A stretch of 30,852 bases of DNA from Clostridiales bacterium (lineage in GTDB: Bacteria; Bacillota; Clostridia; Oscillospirales; Oscillospiraceae), in NCBI GenBank assembly GCA_019415645.1, contig DXYV01000035.1, positions 1 through 30,852 on the forward strand, given 5' to 3'. The notes under the pieces are model-generated. The model saw only the letters and a list, made by a program, of their open reading frames with translations, did no database searches and had not been told where the DNA came from. Made by a program: the position numbers and the translations under genes. Position 1 is the first letter of the stretch; the number at the start of each line of letters is the position of its first letter. Below are positions 7,368-15,545 of this stretch, piece by piece.

Positions 7368-7895
7368 ATGCTAACCTGTGCAATTACGGGGCATCGGCCA
7401 ACGAGGTTTAAATTCAAATATAAAGAAGATAACAATGGTTGCAAACGGTTAAAAAAGCGACTGCATGACCAATTTGTCCGACTCTATAAAATGGGATACA
7501 AATGTTTTTATACTGGAGGCGCCATGGGAGTGGATATGTGGAGTGCGGAGATTCTGCTTAGGCTTAAAGAGCAGCCAGAATATGGCGATATACAATTGAT
7601 TGTTGCGGTTCCTTTTGAAGAATTTGATAAAAACTGGGATGAATGGCACAAAAAGAGAAATCATTTTATTAAGACTCATGCAAAAGTTGTCGTAGTGAGC
7701 AGCAAATCAGGAACCGAAGGGTATCGGGAAAGAAATTACTATATGGTAGACCATGCGGATTACCTTTTAGCTGTCTATGACAACATCCACACCACACGAA
7801 GCGGAACTGAAATGACTGTAAACTACGCGAAAAAAAGGGGGCTACCAATCACTTATATTCATCCTGATACGGCAATAGTTATGGAAGAAAAATAG
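7368..7895 (+). CDS. DUF1273 / YpsA-like SLOG-superfamily protein
   Basis: A 175-residue protein matching the DUF1273 (YpsA) branch of the SLOG nucleotide/ligand-binding superfamily: N-terminal CAITGHRPTRF, then YTGGAMGVDMWSAEILLRLK (the glycine-rich loop characteristic of SLOG folds), LIVAVPFEEFDKNWDEWHKKR, and RERNYYMVDHADYLLAVYDN near the C-terminus. Members bind nucleotide-like ligands and are common as accessory genes in Firmicute mobile elements; the exact function is unsettled. The start is supported by AGAGAGGG upstream. It stands alone between an XRE regulator and a strong terminator in a region more AT-rich than its neighbours, which suggests separate acquisition. Confidence 0.85.
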   Translation: MLTCAITGHRPTRFKFKYKEDNNGCKRLKKRLHDQFVRLYKMGYKCFYTGGAMGVDMWSAEILLRLKEQPEYGDIQLIVAVPFEEFDKNWDEWHKKRNHFIKTHAKVVVVSSKSGTEGYRERNYYMVDHADYLLAVYDNIHTTRSGTEMTVNYAKKRGLPITYIHPDTAIVMEEK

Positions 7896-7899
7896 AAGA

Positions 7900-7938
7900 G
7901 GAGCGGCCTCCCTTGTAAAGCAAGGGAGGCCGCTCCTT
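7900..7938. terminator. Strong 17-bp hairpin terminator
   Basis: The arms 7900-7916 (AGGAGCGGCCTCCCTTG) and 7922-7938 pair perfectly around a five-base loop and are followed by TTCATTGTTTC. It lies between the convergent SLOG gene and the minus-strand binding-protein gene and may serve both. Confidence 0.8.
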
Positions 7939-7993
7939 TCATTGTTTCAAAATAATTGAAATTAAAGGTTGTGCTGTGTAGTTCTCATCCCTT

Positions 7994-9619
7994 TTATTCC
8001 GCAGGATGCAGATTCATTACATTGAAGAAGCAGGGGGTGCCAATAAAGTCATACCCGGAGATCTTACTGGTATTGTAGACGATCATGTCCTTCTGGTAGG
8101 TCAGCGGAATATCGATCACATTCCCCATGTCATAGTTATACAGGTAGGTGAACAGTTCGCGCAATTCCGCCTCATCATCCGTCTGTATTGTTTTCTGAAT
8201 GGCGTCAAGAAACTCCTGGGCATCATCCATCCCCTGCAGGGAAACTGTCTGCGGAGTCATAGTGTCCATGGGAGTAAACCAGCAGTGAGGAGCAGCGTAG
8301 TTATACTGGGGCTGCCAGAAGGTCAAATCAAAGTCGCCAGCCATGAAGCCGCTGTACCACTCCATCTGCTCAAGGCCCGTGATGGTCAGGTCGATACCCA
8401 CCTTCCCAAGCTGGGTCTGAATCAGGGTGGCAAGAGACTGATTGAGAGAATCAAAACCGGAATCCATTGTCAGCTTTAGGGTCAAAGTCTCGCCGTCCTT
8501 TTCCCGGATGCCAGTGGACTCATTCAACACCCAGCCAGCCTCATCCAGAAGCTCATTGGCTTTATCGGGATCATAATTGTAATGGGTCTCCAGCTCAATA
8601 TCCATATAGGGGGAGTCCGGCGTAAAGGGAAGCTCGGCAACTTCCTCGTAGCCGTAAGTCAGGCCCTCAACAATCTCGTCCTTATTGATGGCGTAAGCGA
8701 TGGCCTGACGCACCCGCACGTCATTCAGGGCCGGACGGCTGGCATTCAGAGTGATGTCGCGGGCACGGGTGGACAGATCCGCCATCTGCCCAGCCATACC
8801 GGGCAGACTGGATGCCTGCTGGTACTCCTCATAGGTCAGCAGGGCACTGCCATAAATCATGTCGATCTCGCCAGTCTGAAGAGCCTGAATGCGGGAAGTG
8901 GAATCCGGGATGTATTTGACAATGATTTCATCATAGTAAGGCGTATCGCCCCAGTAGTTCTCATTGCGGACAAAACGAGTGTACTCGCCGGCCACATATT
9001 CATCATAGACATAGGGGCCAGTGCCGGATACGCCGCTGACCGTCTGAAAATCCCCCTCAATCAGCAGGCTGGGAGAGCAGATCGTCATAACATCGTTCCA
9101 GCAGAAGTCGTTGAGATAGGCAAAGTAAGGGTGGCTGTAATGAATCACCAGAGTAGTATCATCCACGACCTCCATGCTCTCAATATCCGTTACCGCTTTC
9201 AGCGTGTAGAAGCTGGGGTTGGACTGCTTGTGCTCCAGATTTGCCTTCACCGCCTCGGCATCACAGGGTGTCCCATCATGGAAGGTCACACCGGAACGGA
9301 GATAAAAAGTTAGTGTGCAGCCATCATCAGAGAACTCCCAACGCTCCGCCAGGCCGGGGACAATCTCGCCATTTTCATAATTGACCAGATTTTCATAGAC
9401 CAGCATATCGGTACACATATTCGCGTTGCCCATATAGAGCGGGGAAAGCGTGGTGGTTTCAGCGGCAATCGCCATTGTGAGTGTTTTTGTGGTGCTGGCA
9501 TTATCGTCACCGCTACCGGTTTCTGCGGGGTCCGAGGTCGTGGGAGTACCGCCGCAGGCAGCCAACATCAGGCTCATGCACAGAGCCAGCGCCAGAGCAA
9601 GAATCCTTTTCTTTTTCAT
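7994..9619 (-). CDS. ABC transporter substrate-binding lipoprotein (family 5, peptide/nickel type)
   Basis: A 541-residue secreted lipoprotein. ATG at 9619 is chosen for the following signal peptide and for AAAGGAAG just upstream; the frame is open to 9724 without start signals. The signal peptide (MKKKRILALALALCMSLMLA) ends in lipobox LAAC with Cys22. A Ser/Thr/Asp-rich linker follows, then the family-5 fold: LSPLYMGNANMCTDMLVYENLVNY, GLAERWEFSDDGCTLTFYLRSGVTFHDGTPCDAEAVKAN (family signature), and RQAIAYAINKDEIV. These proteins capture peptides, nickel complexes or opine-type metallophores for Opp/Nik/Cnt transporters. It is last in the minus-strand importer operon, after both ATPases. The substrate cannot be read from sequence; metal-complex uptake is inferred from neighbours. 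Confidence 0.92.
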   Translation of the reverse strand: MKKKRILALALALCMSLMLAACGGTPTTSDPAETGSGDDNASTTKTLTMAIAAETTTLSPLYMGNANMCTDMLVYENLVNYENGEIVPGLAERWEFSDDGCTLTFYLRSGVTFHDGTPCDAEAVKANLEHKQSNPSFYTLKAVTDIESMEVVDDTTLVIHYSHPYFAYLNDFCWNDVMTICSPSLLIEGDFQTVSGVSGTGPYVYDEYVAGEYTRFVRNENYWGDTPYYDEIIVKYIPDSTSRIQALQTGEIDMIYGSALLTYEEYQQASSLPGMAGQMADLSTRARDITLNASRPALNDVRVRQAIAYAINKDEIVEGLTYGYEEVAELPFTPDSPYMDIELETHYNYDPDKANELLDEAGWVLNESTGIREKDGETLTLKLTMDSGFDSLNQSLATLIQTQLGKVGIDLTITGLEQMEWYSGFMAGDFDLTFWQPQYNYAAPHCWFTPMDTMTPQTVSLQGMDDAQEFLDAIQKTIQTDDEAELRELFTYLYNYDMGNVIDIPLTYQKDMIVYNTSKISGYDFIGTPCFFNVMNLHPAE

Positions 9620-9650
9620 GGTTGACTTCCTTTCCGAATGTTTTTTAGCA

Positions 9651-10352
9651 TTATTTTCGATGCCCAATTTTTGCAATTTCTCCTTTCTGCATTTCCAGGA
9701 TGCGATCCGCAATCCGGTAGGCATTCTGCTTGTCGTGGGTGATCAGCAGATATGCGCACCCATATTGCGTATGATATTTCTCCAACACCGACAAAACGGC
9801 GTCGGCAGAAATCAAATCCAACCCACTGGTCACCTCATCAAGAATGAGATAACTTGGATGCAGAGACAAGGCTCGCAGCAGGGATAAGCGGCGCTGTTCC
9901 CCACCGGATAATTGGCGAACAGGCACCTGGAGGAGTTTGGGGCTCATATGCGTCAGTGCCATCAGCTCGTCGATCCGGGCACGCCGTTCCTTTGCATTCA
10001 GGTCACTGAGATTGCGAAGGGCCTCCTCCACATTGTGATAAACAGAATAGGCTGGGTCCATGGTGCCGGAAGCATCCTGAAAGACTGCCTGGATGCGGCG
10101 GCGCTCCTGACGCCAGCGGTGAAATTTCCAACGGGCAATATCCTCTCCGTTAATTTGGATATTGCCGGAAGTCGGTTTTTCCAACCCAATAATCAGCCGG
10201 GCCAGCGTGCTCTTTCCCGAGCCGCTCTCTCCGATCACCGCAAGGTTTTCTCCCTGGTGCCATTCAAAACTCACCTGATTGAGCGCCAGGAATGGATTGC
10301 CTTTTACATCAAAATACTGCTTGGAAACCTTTGAGATCACGATGCCGTCCAT
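9651..10352 (-). CDS. ABC transporter ATPase, OppF/NikE/CntF-like
   Basis: A 233-residue ATP-binding subunit of the importer. Walker A is GESGSGKST (about 41-49), the Q-loop AVFQDASGTMDP, the signature LSGGEQRRLSLLRAL, Walker B YLILDEVTSGLD, and the switch His in LLITHD. It is short for OppF (~300 residues) because the usual C-terminal oligopeptide/iron-sulfur tail is missing, which is more like NikE or CntF. Its start overlaps the 3' end of the OppD-like gene by 16 bases, so the two are co-translated. It powers uptake with the partner ATPase upstream and the two permeases. Confidence 0.9.
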   Translation of the reverse strand: MDGIVISKVSKQYFDVKGNPFLALNQVSFEWHQGENLAVIGESGSGKSTLARLIIGLEKPTSGNIQINGEDIARWKFHRWRQERRRIQAVFQDASGTMDPAYSVYHNVEEALRNLSDLNAKERRARIDELMALTHMSPKLLQVPVRQLSGGEQRRLSLLRALSLHPSYLILDEVTSGLDLISADAVLSVLEKYHTQYGCAYLLITHDKQNAYRIADRILEMQKGEIAKIGHRK

Positions 10353-11128
10353 TCCCAGTCTCCTCCTTCTCGGACTTTTGACGCAGCCGCGAACTGTTTT
10401 GTCCAGTTGGCTTTGGGCCTCTGGAACAGCTCGTCTGCGGCGGCGCGTTCTATGATCTGTCCCTGTTCCAAGACCATGATCTCCCCGCAGAGCGCGGTCA
10501 GCGCCGCCGTGTCATGGGAGAGGAACAGGATGCCGCAGGGCTCCGGGTAATCTCTCAGAAGCTGGAGCAGCAGGTCACGGTTCGCCTCATCCAGCGCGGA
10601 CGTCGGCTCATCAGCCAATATGTATTTGGGCCGCATCGCCCAGAGAATCGCCATTGTGACCCTTTGGAGCATTCCGCCGGAGAGCTGCGTGGGATAGGAG
10701 GACAGCACACGGTCCACATCCAAAAGGTTGACTCTCCGCAGGGTATCGGCGGCGAGTTTTCGGGCATCCGGCTTGGAGCAGTTGAGCCGCAGGCAAAATG
10801 TTTCCTCCATGAGCCTGCCCATCCGAATATGTGGGTCAAAGGCGGTCATTGGGTTTTGAGGGATGAAGCCCAGCGTGGTTCCGCAAAGATCCCGCCGCTT
10901 CGCTGGAGGCATCGCCGGAAGCGAAACTCCATCCAGCAGAATGTCTCCGGAAGGAATGCGGCAAGTATGGTCCAGAACTCCCATGATCGCCTTGATAATC
11001 GTGGTTTTACCGGCTCCGCTTGGCCCCGTCAACCCGATACACTCGCCCAGTTCCATGGAAAAGCTAACACCGCGGAGTAATTGGGCATGGCCCTTGCCCT
11101 CCACATATAGGTTTTTGATCTCAAGCAT
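10337..11128 (-). CDS. ABC transporter ATPase, OppD/NikD/CntD-like
   Basis: A 263-residue ATP-binding subunit. Walker A GPSGAGKTT (about 35-43), Q-loop GFIPQNPMTAFDP, signature LSGGMLQRVTMAI, Walker B YILADEPTSALDE and switch His LFLSHD are all present, so it should be catalytically competent. The C-terminal tail is short (ends about RPKANWTKQFAAASK), as in NikD-like members. The start overlaps the permease gene upstream by 8 bases. With the OppF-like protein it forms the two-ATPase motor of the importer; placed third in a five-gene minus-strand operon. Confidence 0.9.
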   Translation of the reverse strand: MLEIKNLYVEGKGHAQLLRGVSFSMELGECIGLTGPSGAGKTTIIKAIMGVLDHTCRIPSGDILLDGVSLPAMPPAKRRDLCGTTLGFIPQNPMTAFDPHIRMGRLMEETFCLRLNCSKPDARKLAADTLRRVNLLDVDRVLSSYPTQLSGGMLQRVTMAILWAMRPKYILADEPTSALDEANRDLLLQLLRDYPEPCGILFLSHDTAALTALCGEIMVLEQGQIIERAAADELFQRPKANWTKQFAAASKVREGGDWEWTAS

Positions 11129-11921
11129 CAGCGCGGTCCTCCTTTTCCAGTTTCTTGCCCAGAATATTGAAGGACAATGTGCTCAGGAAGATAAACAAAA
11201 TAGGATAGAACAGGAGCATTGGAGCCATTCCCAGGTAGCCGCGGGCAGAAGAAAGCATGGAGCCCCAGTCAATCACATCATCCCCCAGGGTTAGGCCAAT
11301 AAACGAGAAACCGGAGATCGCCATAATCATCTCCGCACAGGACAGGCAGAGAAAGCGCACGATTTCCTTACCGATGTTGGGCAGCACATGGCCAAGTAAA
11401 ATACGAAACCGGGAGGCGCCGCTGGACACAGCACACATAATGTACGCCTTACCCATCTCCATTTCCGTCCGGGTCTTCACCAGTTTGATCATCCGCAGAA
11501 TGAGCGAGGCAGTGAGAGACACCATCATGGTAGGGATGCTGTTGCCCCAAATTCCAATGAAAATAATGAGATAGGCAACTGGAGGGATGGCGGTTACGGC
11601 ATTCATAATACTGTCCAACAACACATTTTTCGCGGTACTGCTTTGCCCGAGCAGAAGCCCTACCATACTTCCGAGCACCGCAACAATAGCGGAACCGGCC
11701 AGTACGATGCCAATCGTCACCCAGCCGCCCGCCAGAATCCGTGAAAACTCGCAGCGTCCCATGTTGTCGGTGCCGAAAGGATATTGTGCACTTGCGCTCT
11801 GGTATTTGTTCATCACATCCGTGACACTGGGATCATTGGGCGCAAACAGAAAGCCGAGGAAGCAGAACAGAATTATGGCAATCGGAATTGCGGTGGAAAG
11901 AATGTTCCATACTTTTTTCAT
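11121..11921 (-). CDS. ABC transporter permease, OppC/NikC/CntC-like
   Basis: A 266-residue membrane permease. An N-terminal helix (IPIAIILFCFLGFLFAP) is followed by the OppC-type segment YPFGTDNMGRCEFSRILAGGWVTIGIVLAG, several hydrophobic helices, and the coupling-helix EAA-like region YIMCAVSSGASRFRILLGHVLPNIGKEIVRFL, which contacts the ATPase. The C-terminal segment GFSFIGLTLGDDVIDWGSMLSSARGYL matches the usual LGLG..P...WG.ML family ending. The start overlaps the OppB-like stop by 4 bases, so translation is coupled. Its partner is the permease encoded directly upstream. Confidence 0.9.
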   Translation of the reverse strand: MKKVWNILSTAIPIAIILFCFLGFLFAPNDPSVTDVMNKYQSASAQYPFGTDNMGRCEFSRILAGGWVTIGIVLAGSAIVAVLGSMVGLLLGQSSTAKNVLLDSIMNAVTAIPPVAYLIIFIGIWGNSIPTMMVSLTASLILRMIKLVKTRTEMEMGKAYIMCAVSSGASRFRILLGHVLPNIGKEIVRFLCLSCAEMIMAISGFSFIGLTLGDDVIDWGSMLSSARGYLGMAPMLLFYPILFIFLSTLSFNILGKKLEKEDRADA

Positions 11922-12865
11922 GCTGTGACCTCTCTTCCTCCGCCCCGAAGAACACGCTGGATAACATCGGAAACAATATTAAAAAACACAAGGGAAAAGG
12001 CCAAAAACAGAATTGTGGCATGGATCATAGGATTATCACGGTACAACACGCTGTCGATGATCAAATATCCCAGACCTGGAAGGGAGAAAATCCGCTCAAC
12101 AATCATAGAACCAGCCATACACAGCCCCATCATCTGCATGAAATTAGGTAGCAACCCAGATACGGCCTGTGGTAGCGCATGGTGAAGCATGATACGGCGC
12201 TCTGTCAATCCCCGGCATCGGGCATAGAAGGCGCTGTCTTCATTCATGCCTCTCTGGACGCCGCCCGCCAAGAGCTGGCCGAAAAAAGCCATACCGCTGA
12301 CTGACAGGCAGAGAGCGGCAGGCAGATACCGCATCAGGCCAGTGTTTCCAGCCACATTGATCCAACGCAGCTGGACGGCAAAGACATCCAAGAACGAGGT
12401 GGCAAAGAAAAAGGAGGGAATCGATATTCCCGCGATGCAGATAAAGTCCATCAGCTTGCCGATCCAGTTCCTCCGGGTCCAATAACAAACGCATCCTACA
12501 ATCAGGCTTCCCACAGCCTGCACCACCGCAGTCAACAGGACAATGGTAGCTGTGATGGAAAACGCCTGTGTGACCTCCTGAAAAACATCCCGTCCATTGG
12601 TGTAGGATGTCCCGAAATCCAGATGCACCGCATCCTTGACCCAGTTCCAATACTGTACCGGCAGCGGGTCATTCAAGCCCATTTGTTCCCGCAGCGTTGC
12701 CAGTGACTCCGGGGTGATTGCAAAAGCGTTCCTTCGCGCATACGCCTCCGCTGCGTCAATGGGTGATAACTGCATCAAAATAAAGGAAATCATCGTAACG
12801 ATAAACAATGTCAGCAGCAATTCCAATGCCTTTTTCAGAATGAATACACGAGTCCCCCGTTTCAT
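11918..12865 (-). CDS. ABC transporter permease, OppB/NikB/CntB-like
   Basis: A 315-residue membrane permease, first gene of the minus-strand importer operon. It has the N-terminal membrane helix LELLLTLFIVTMISFILMQLSP typical of OppB/NikB, then REQMGLNDPLPVQYWNWVKDAVHLDFGTSY (family signature), further helices, and the EAA-like coupling loop YARCRGLTERRIMLHHALPQAVSGLLPNFMQMMG. The ending VERIFSLPGLGYLIIDSVLYRDNPMI is the conserved OppB C-terminal motif. AGAAGGAGACTG precedes the start on the minus strand. The promoter upstream carries a DtxR-box-like palindrome. Confidence 0.91.
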   Translation of the reverse strand: MKRGTRVFILKKALELLLTLFIVTMISFILMQLSPIDAAEAYARRNAFAITPESLATLREQMGLNDPLPVQYWNWVKDAVHLDFGTSYTNGRDVFQEVTQAFSITATIVLLTAVVQAVGSLIVGCVCYWTRRNWIGKLMDFICIAGISIPSFFFATSFLDVFAVQLRWINVAGNTGLMRYLPAALCLSVSGMAFFGQLLAGGVQRGMNEDSAFYARCRGLTERRIMLHHALPQAVSGLLPNFMQMMGLCMAGSMIVERIFSLPGLGYLIIDSVLYRDNPMIHATILFLAFSLVFFNIVSDVIQRVLRGGGREVTA

Positions 12866-12893
12866 TTCGTTTTATCAGTCTCCTTCTTTCTAA

Positions 12894-12926
12894 AATGTAG
12901 GAATTGGTTAGGTGTTGCTAACTAAT
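12894..12926 (-). promoter_or_regulatory. Importer-operon promoter with DtxR-box-like palindrome
   Basis: On the minus strand TTAGCA (12921-12916) and TACATT (12899-12894) are spaced 16 bases apart and could be -35/-10. Overlapping the -35 is the interrupted palindrome ATTggTTAG-N6-CTAActAAT (12903-12926 on the plus strand), which resembles the TTAGG...CCTAA iron boxes of DtxR/IdeR regulators. A DtxR-family protein is encoded at 17480. The link is an inference. Confidence 0.45.
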
Positions 12927-12934
12927 GCTCGTTT

Positions 12935-12958
12935 TTTTGGGGCCGTAAGGCCCCAAAA
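12935..12958. terminator. Hairpin between TetR and importer genes
   Basis: TTTTGGGGCC (12935-12944) pairs exactly with GGCCCCAAAA (12949-12958) around GTAA. It is just downstream of the TetR stop. There is no T-run after the stem on the minus strand, so termination of tetR transcripts here is likely but may be incomplete, and the importer could receive read-through. Confidence 0.5.
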
Positions 12959-12967
12959 TTGCCATAT

Positions 12968-13588
12968 TTATGGGTGCAGGATATGCTCCCAGCCGACGGC
13001 GTAAAATTTTCGCAGACGAGACATGTCCTTTTCAGCATCTTCTCGGGAAATGTTGTGAACGACCAGTTCCAACAGGCTGGAATAAAAGCCGCTGGATAGA
13101 AGATGGAGCAAGTTTTCCGAGGCACGGCCGCTGGTGAGTGCGTCGCTTCCTGTGGCTTCAATATAGCGGCGGTAGCACTCCGCATCGATGGTGGACAAAT
13201 CATGGATGAAGTTGGCGTAAGGTGTCCCATATGAGCAACTGACCAGAAGCTGAAATTCCGCAAAGTGATCGTAGATGTAGGCAAGAATATCCGGAAAGTG
13301 CTGGTCGCTGTACTCCATGACCTGTTCGGACTGCTCCCGGGGAGACATGGAGCCGAAAGCGTTTTGCCTGGATTGGATAATCTCCTTCAGACCATCCGCT
13401 GCAGGTTGGACCAGCGCCTCAAATACACCAACCTTGTCCTTAAAGCGGACATAGATAGAATTGGTACTGGTCCCCGCTTCTTGAGCAATCACGCGGAGAG
13501 AGGCCCCTTCGAATCCTTTTTCCAGGAACTCCTTCTTGGCACATTCCAATATTTTTTCATAGACACCGGCTACCTGCGGTTTTCCCAT
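12968..13588 (-). CDS. TetR-family transcriptional regulator
   Basis: A 206-residue repressor. ATG at 13588 is chosen (AGGTG a few bases ahead and the usual family start MGKPQV); upstream in-frame codons would add up to 15 residues. The N-terminal HTH is clear: VYEKILECAKKEFLEKGFEGASLRVIAQEAGTSTNSIYVRFKDKVGVFEALV (residues ~9-60), with the TetR pattern of a helix-turn-helix followed by Y.rF.dK..lf.al. The C-terminal ligand domain is typical in length. It has its own near-consensus promoter with a palindromic operator that recurs on the divergent transporter promoter, so it likely represses itself and the ABC pair. The ligand is unknown. Confidence 0.9.
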   Translation of the reverse strand: MGKPQVAGVYEKILECAKKEFLEKGFEGASLRVIAQEAGTSTNSIYVRFKDKVGVFEALVQPAADGLKEIIQSRQNAFGSMSPREQSEQVMEYSDQHFPDILAYIYDHFAEFQLLVSCSYGTPYANFIHDLSTIDAECYRRYIEATGSDALTSGRASENLLHLLSSGFYSSLLELVVHNISREDAEKDMSRLRKFYAVGWEHILHP

Positions 13589-13626
13589 AGAAACACCTGA
13601 CCTCATTCTAAAGAGAGCAAAATAAC

Positions 13627-13652
13627 ATAACATCGTTTCATAACGGCGTAAT
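13627..13652. promoter_or_regulatory. TetR operator copy 1 (tetR promoter)
   Basis: The 26-base site (ATAACATCGTTTC then ATAACGGCGTAAT) matches 22 of 26 positions of the site at 13734-13759. It lies just downstream of the tetR -10 box, where it would block transcription. The half-site ATAACATYGTT is an inverted quasi-palindrome. Confidence 0.75.
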
Positions 13653-13653
13653 C

Positions 13654-13682
13654 ATAATATCACACTCATTTCCGCCTGTCAA
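13654..13682 (-). promoter_or_regulatory. tetR promoter
   Basis: On the minus strand TTGACA (13682-13677) is separated by exactly 17 bases from TATTAT (13659-13654), a near-consensus sigma-70 promoter. It drives tetR and perhaps, by read-through, the importer operon. Confidence 0.8.
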
Positions 13683-13706
13683 CTGCAAAATTAAACAGAA
13701 AGAGAA

Positions 13707-13735
13707 TTGACAAACGGCTCCGATTAGAATAGAAT
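13707..13735 (+). promoter_or_regulatory. Promoter of the ABC half-transporter operon
   Basis: TTGACA (13707-13712), a 17-base spacer and TAGAAT (13730-13735) form a strong sigma-70 promoter. The -10 box is overlapped by the second TetR operator copy. Confidence 0.82.
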
Positions 13736-13759
13736 AACATTGTTTCATAACGATGTTAT
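13734..13759. promoter_or_regulatory. TetR operator copy 2 (ABC operon promoter)
   Basis: ATAACATTGTTTC followed by ATAACGATGTTAT is a quasi-palindrome (outer arms GAATAACAT / ATGTTATTC). It overlaps the -10 of the transporter promoter, as expected for repression by the adjacent TetR protein. Confidence 0.78.
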
Positions 13760-13784
13760 TCTATTCTCAGAAAGGGGCAATTTT

Positions 13785-15545
13785 ATGGTAAAGCAAAACC
13801 CCATCCACAGGCTGCTCGATTTGATCCGGCCGCATAGGTCCGGCTATATTCTTTCCATCCTTCTTGCGGTGCTCGGTGTGAGCAGTGGAATGATCCCATA
13901 TTTTGCGGTGGCCCGGATCGTGAATCTGCTTCTGAACGGCGAAACGGCATTTTCCGCTTATCTGCTTTGGTGCGGAATTGCGCTGGCTGCCTTTGTGCTA
14001 AAGTCAGTATTCCATGGCTTGTCTACCCGCTGTTCCCATGAGGCGACCTTTGCCGTGCTGTCAGAGCTGCGGCGGGCTTTGGCTGGCAAGCTTACCCGTG
14101 TGCCCATGGGTTACCTAACAGCAACTCCGTCCGGGAAGCTGAAAAGTACCATCGTTGAGCGGGTGGAACAGCTTGAGGTCCCTCTGGCCCATATCATACC
14201 GGAGATGACCTCCAATCTTCTGGTACCAATCGCCATCGTGATCTATCTGTTTGTGCTGGACTGGCGCATGGCGCTGGCCTCGCTGATTACTATTCCCATC
14301 GGGTGCCTCTGTTATATGGCACAGATGAAAGAGTATCCCAAGAAGTACGGCGCTGTGGTACAGGCCGGCAAGCATATGAGCGCCACCACTGTGGAGTATA
14401 TCGGAGGAATCGAGGTCATCAAGGCATTCAACCAGAGCGCAGCTTCATATGGGAAATTCGCAGATGCGGTCCGCCAGAACACAGAGCTTATTTTGGACTG
14501 GATGCGCTCCACCCAGGGCTATTCCGCCCTGATGATGACGATTTGGCCCGCCGTGCTGATTGGCGTTTTACCCATTGGCTGCGTTCTCTACATGGGCGGG
14601 TCATTACCGTCCTCTGTGTTCATCACAACGGCGATCTTGTCCCTGGGGATTGTCGGCCCTCTGGTCGCCGCTGTTTTCCTTACCGATGATCTTTCCAAAA
14701 TCACGACCATTGTGGGTGAGGTTGGTGCGGTGTTGGACGAGCCGGAACTGGACCGCCCGGCAGAGGAGAAAGAACTCCATGGCCTGGACATCGCTTTGCG
14801 GGATGTGACCTTCGCTTACAAGGATACTCAGGTTTTGAACGGCATCACGCTGGATATAAAGCAGGGCACGATGACTGCGCTGGTAGGACCCTCTGGCTCC
14901 GGCAAATCCACGATTGCCAAGCTGATAGCCTCCTATTGGGACGCTGGCGGCGGAAGCATCACCATAGGCGGTGTGGATGTAAAAAGCCTCCCGCCGGAGC
15001 AGGTGATGGATCTAATCGGTTATGTTTCCCAGGACAACTATCTGTTCAACATTTCTGTGCGGGAAAATATCCGCATGGGGCGGCCAGAGGCCACAGATGA
15101 TGAGATTGAGGCAGTAGCGAAAGCCGCTGGATGCCATGATTTTATTATGGGACTGGACCACGGCTACGACACTATTGTGGGCGGTGCAGGCGGCCATCTG
15201 TCTGGAGGTGAACGTCAGCGGGTGTCCATCGCTCGGGCCATGATGAAAAACGCCCCTATTGTGATTTTGGACGAGGCGACTTCCTACACAGACCCTGAAA
15301 ACGAGGCAGTGCTTCAAGAGGCAATCAGCCGACTGACACAGGGGAAAACGCTGATTGTGATTGCACACCGTCTCAGTACCATCACAGGCGCGGATCAGAT
15401 CGCGGTCATTGAGCATGGGCGTGTTTTGGATGTCGGGACACATGGCGAACTGCTGGAACGCTGCGCTCTTTACAGCCATATGTGGGAAGCACACACACAG
15501 GCCAGGGACAGCGGACAGCCGGAAGGAGGGAAAGAACATGTTTGA
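13785..15545 (+). CDS. ABC half-transporter 1 (membrane + ATPase), YbtP/IrtA-like
   Basis: A 586-residue fused membrane/ATPase protein. ATG at 13785 is chosen for AAAGGGG (13771-13777). The N-terminal ~310 residues hold six membrane segments (e.g. YILSILLAVLGVSSGMIPYFAV, LVPIAIVIYLFVLDWRMALASLITIPIGCL). The ATPase has Walker A VGPSGSGKST, Q-loop YVSQDNYLF, signature LSGGERQRVSIARAM, Walker B VILDEAT and switch IAHRLS. The D-loop region reads SYTDPENE rather than the usual SALD; a DPENE ending is what I associate with YbtPQ/IrtAB siderophore importers. It pairs with the next gene, whose start overlaps this gene's end by 8 bases. Export-type architecture is certain; an import role in metallophore uptake is inferred. 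Confidence 0.87.
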   Translation: MVKQNPIHRLLDLIRPHRSGYILSILLAVLGVSSGMIPYFAVARIVNLLLNGETAFSAYLLWCGIALAAFVLKSVFHGLSTRCSHEATFAVLSELRRALAGKLTRVPMGYLTATPSGKLKSTIVERVEQLEVPLAHIIPEMTSNLLVPIAIVIYLFVLDWRMALASLITIPIGCLCYMAQMKEYPKKYGAVVQAGKHMSATTVEYIGGIEVIKAFNQSAASYGKFADAVRQNTELILDWMRSTQGYSALMMTIWPAVLIGVLPIGCVLYMGGSLPSSVFITTAILSLGIVGPLVAAVFLTDDLSKITTIVGEVGAVLDEPELDRPAEEKELHGLDIALRDVTFAYKDTQVLNGITLDIKQGTMTALVGPSGSGKSTIAKLIASYWDAGGGSITIGGVDVKSLPPEQVMDLIGYVSQDNYLFNISVRENIRMGRPEATDDEIEAVAKAAGCHDFIMGLDHGYDTIVGGAGGHLSGGERQRVSIARAMMKNAPIVILDEATSYTDPENEAVLQEAISRLTQGKTLIVIAHRLSTITGADQIAVIEHGRVLDVGTHGELLERCALYSHMWEAHTQARDSGQPEGGKEHV

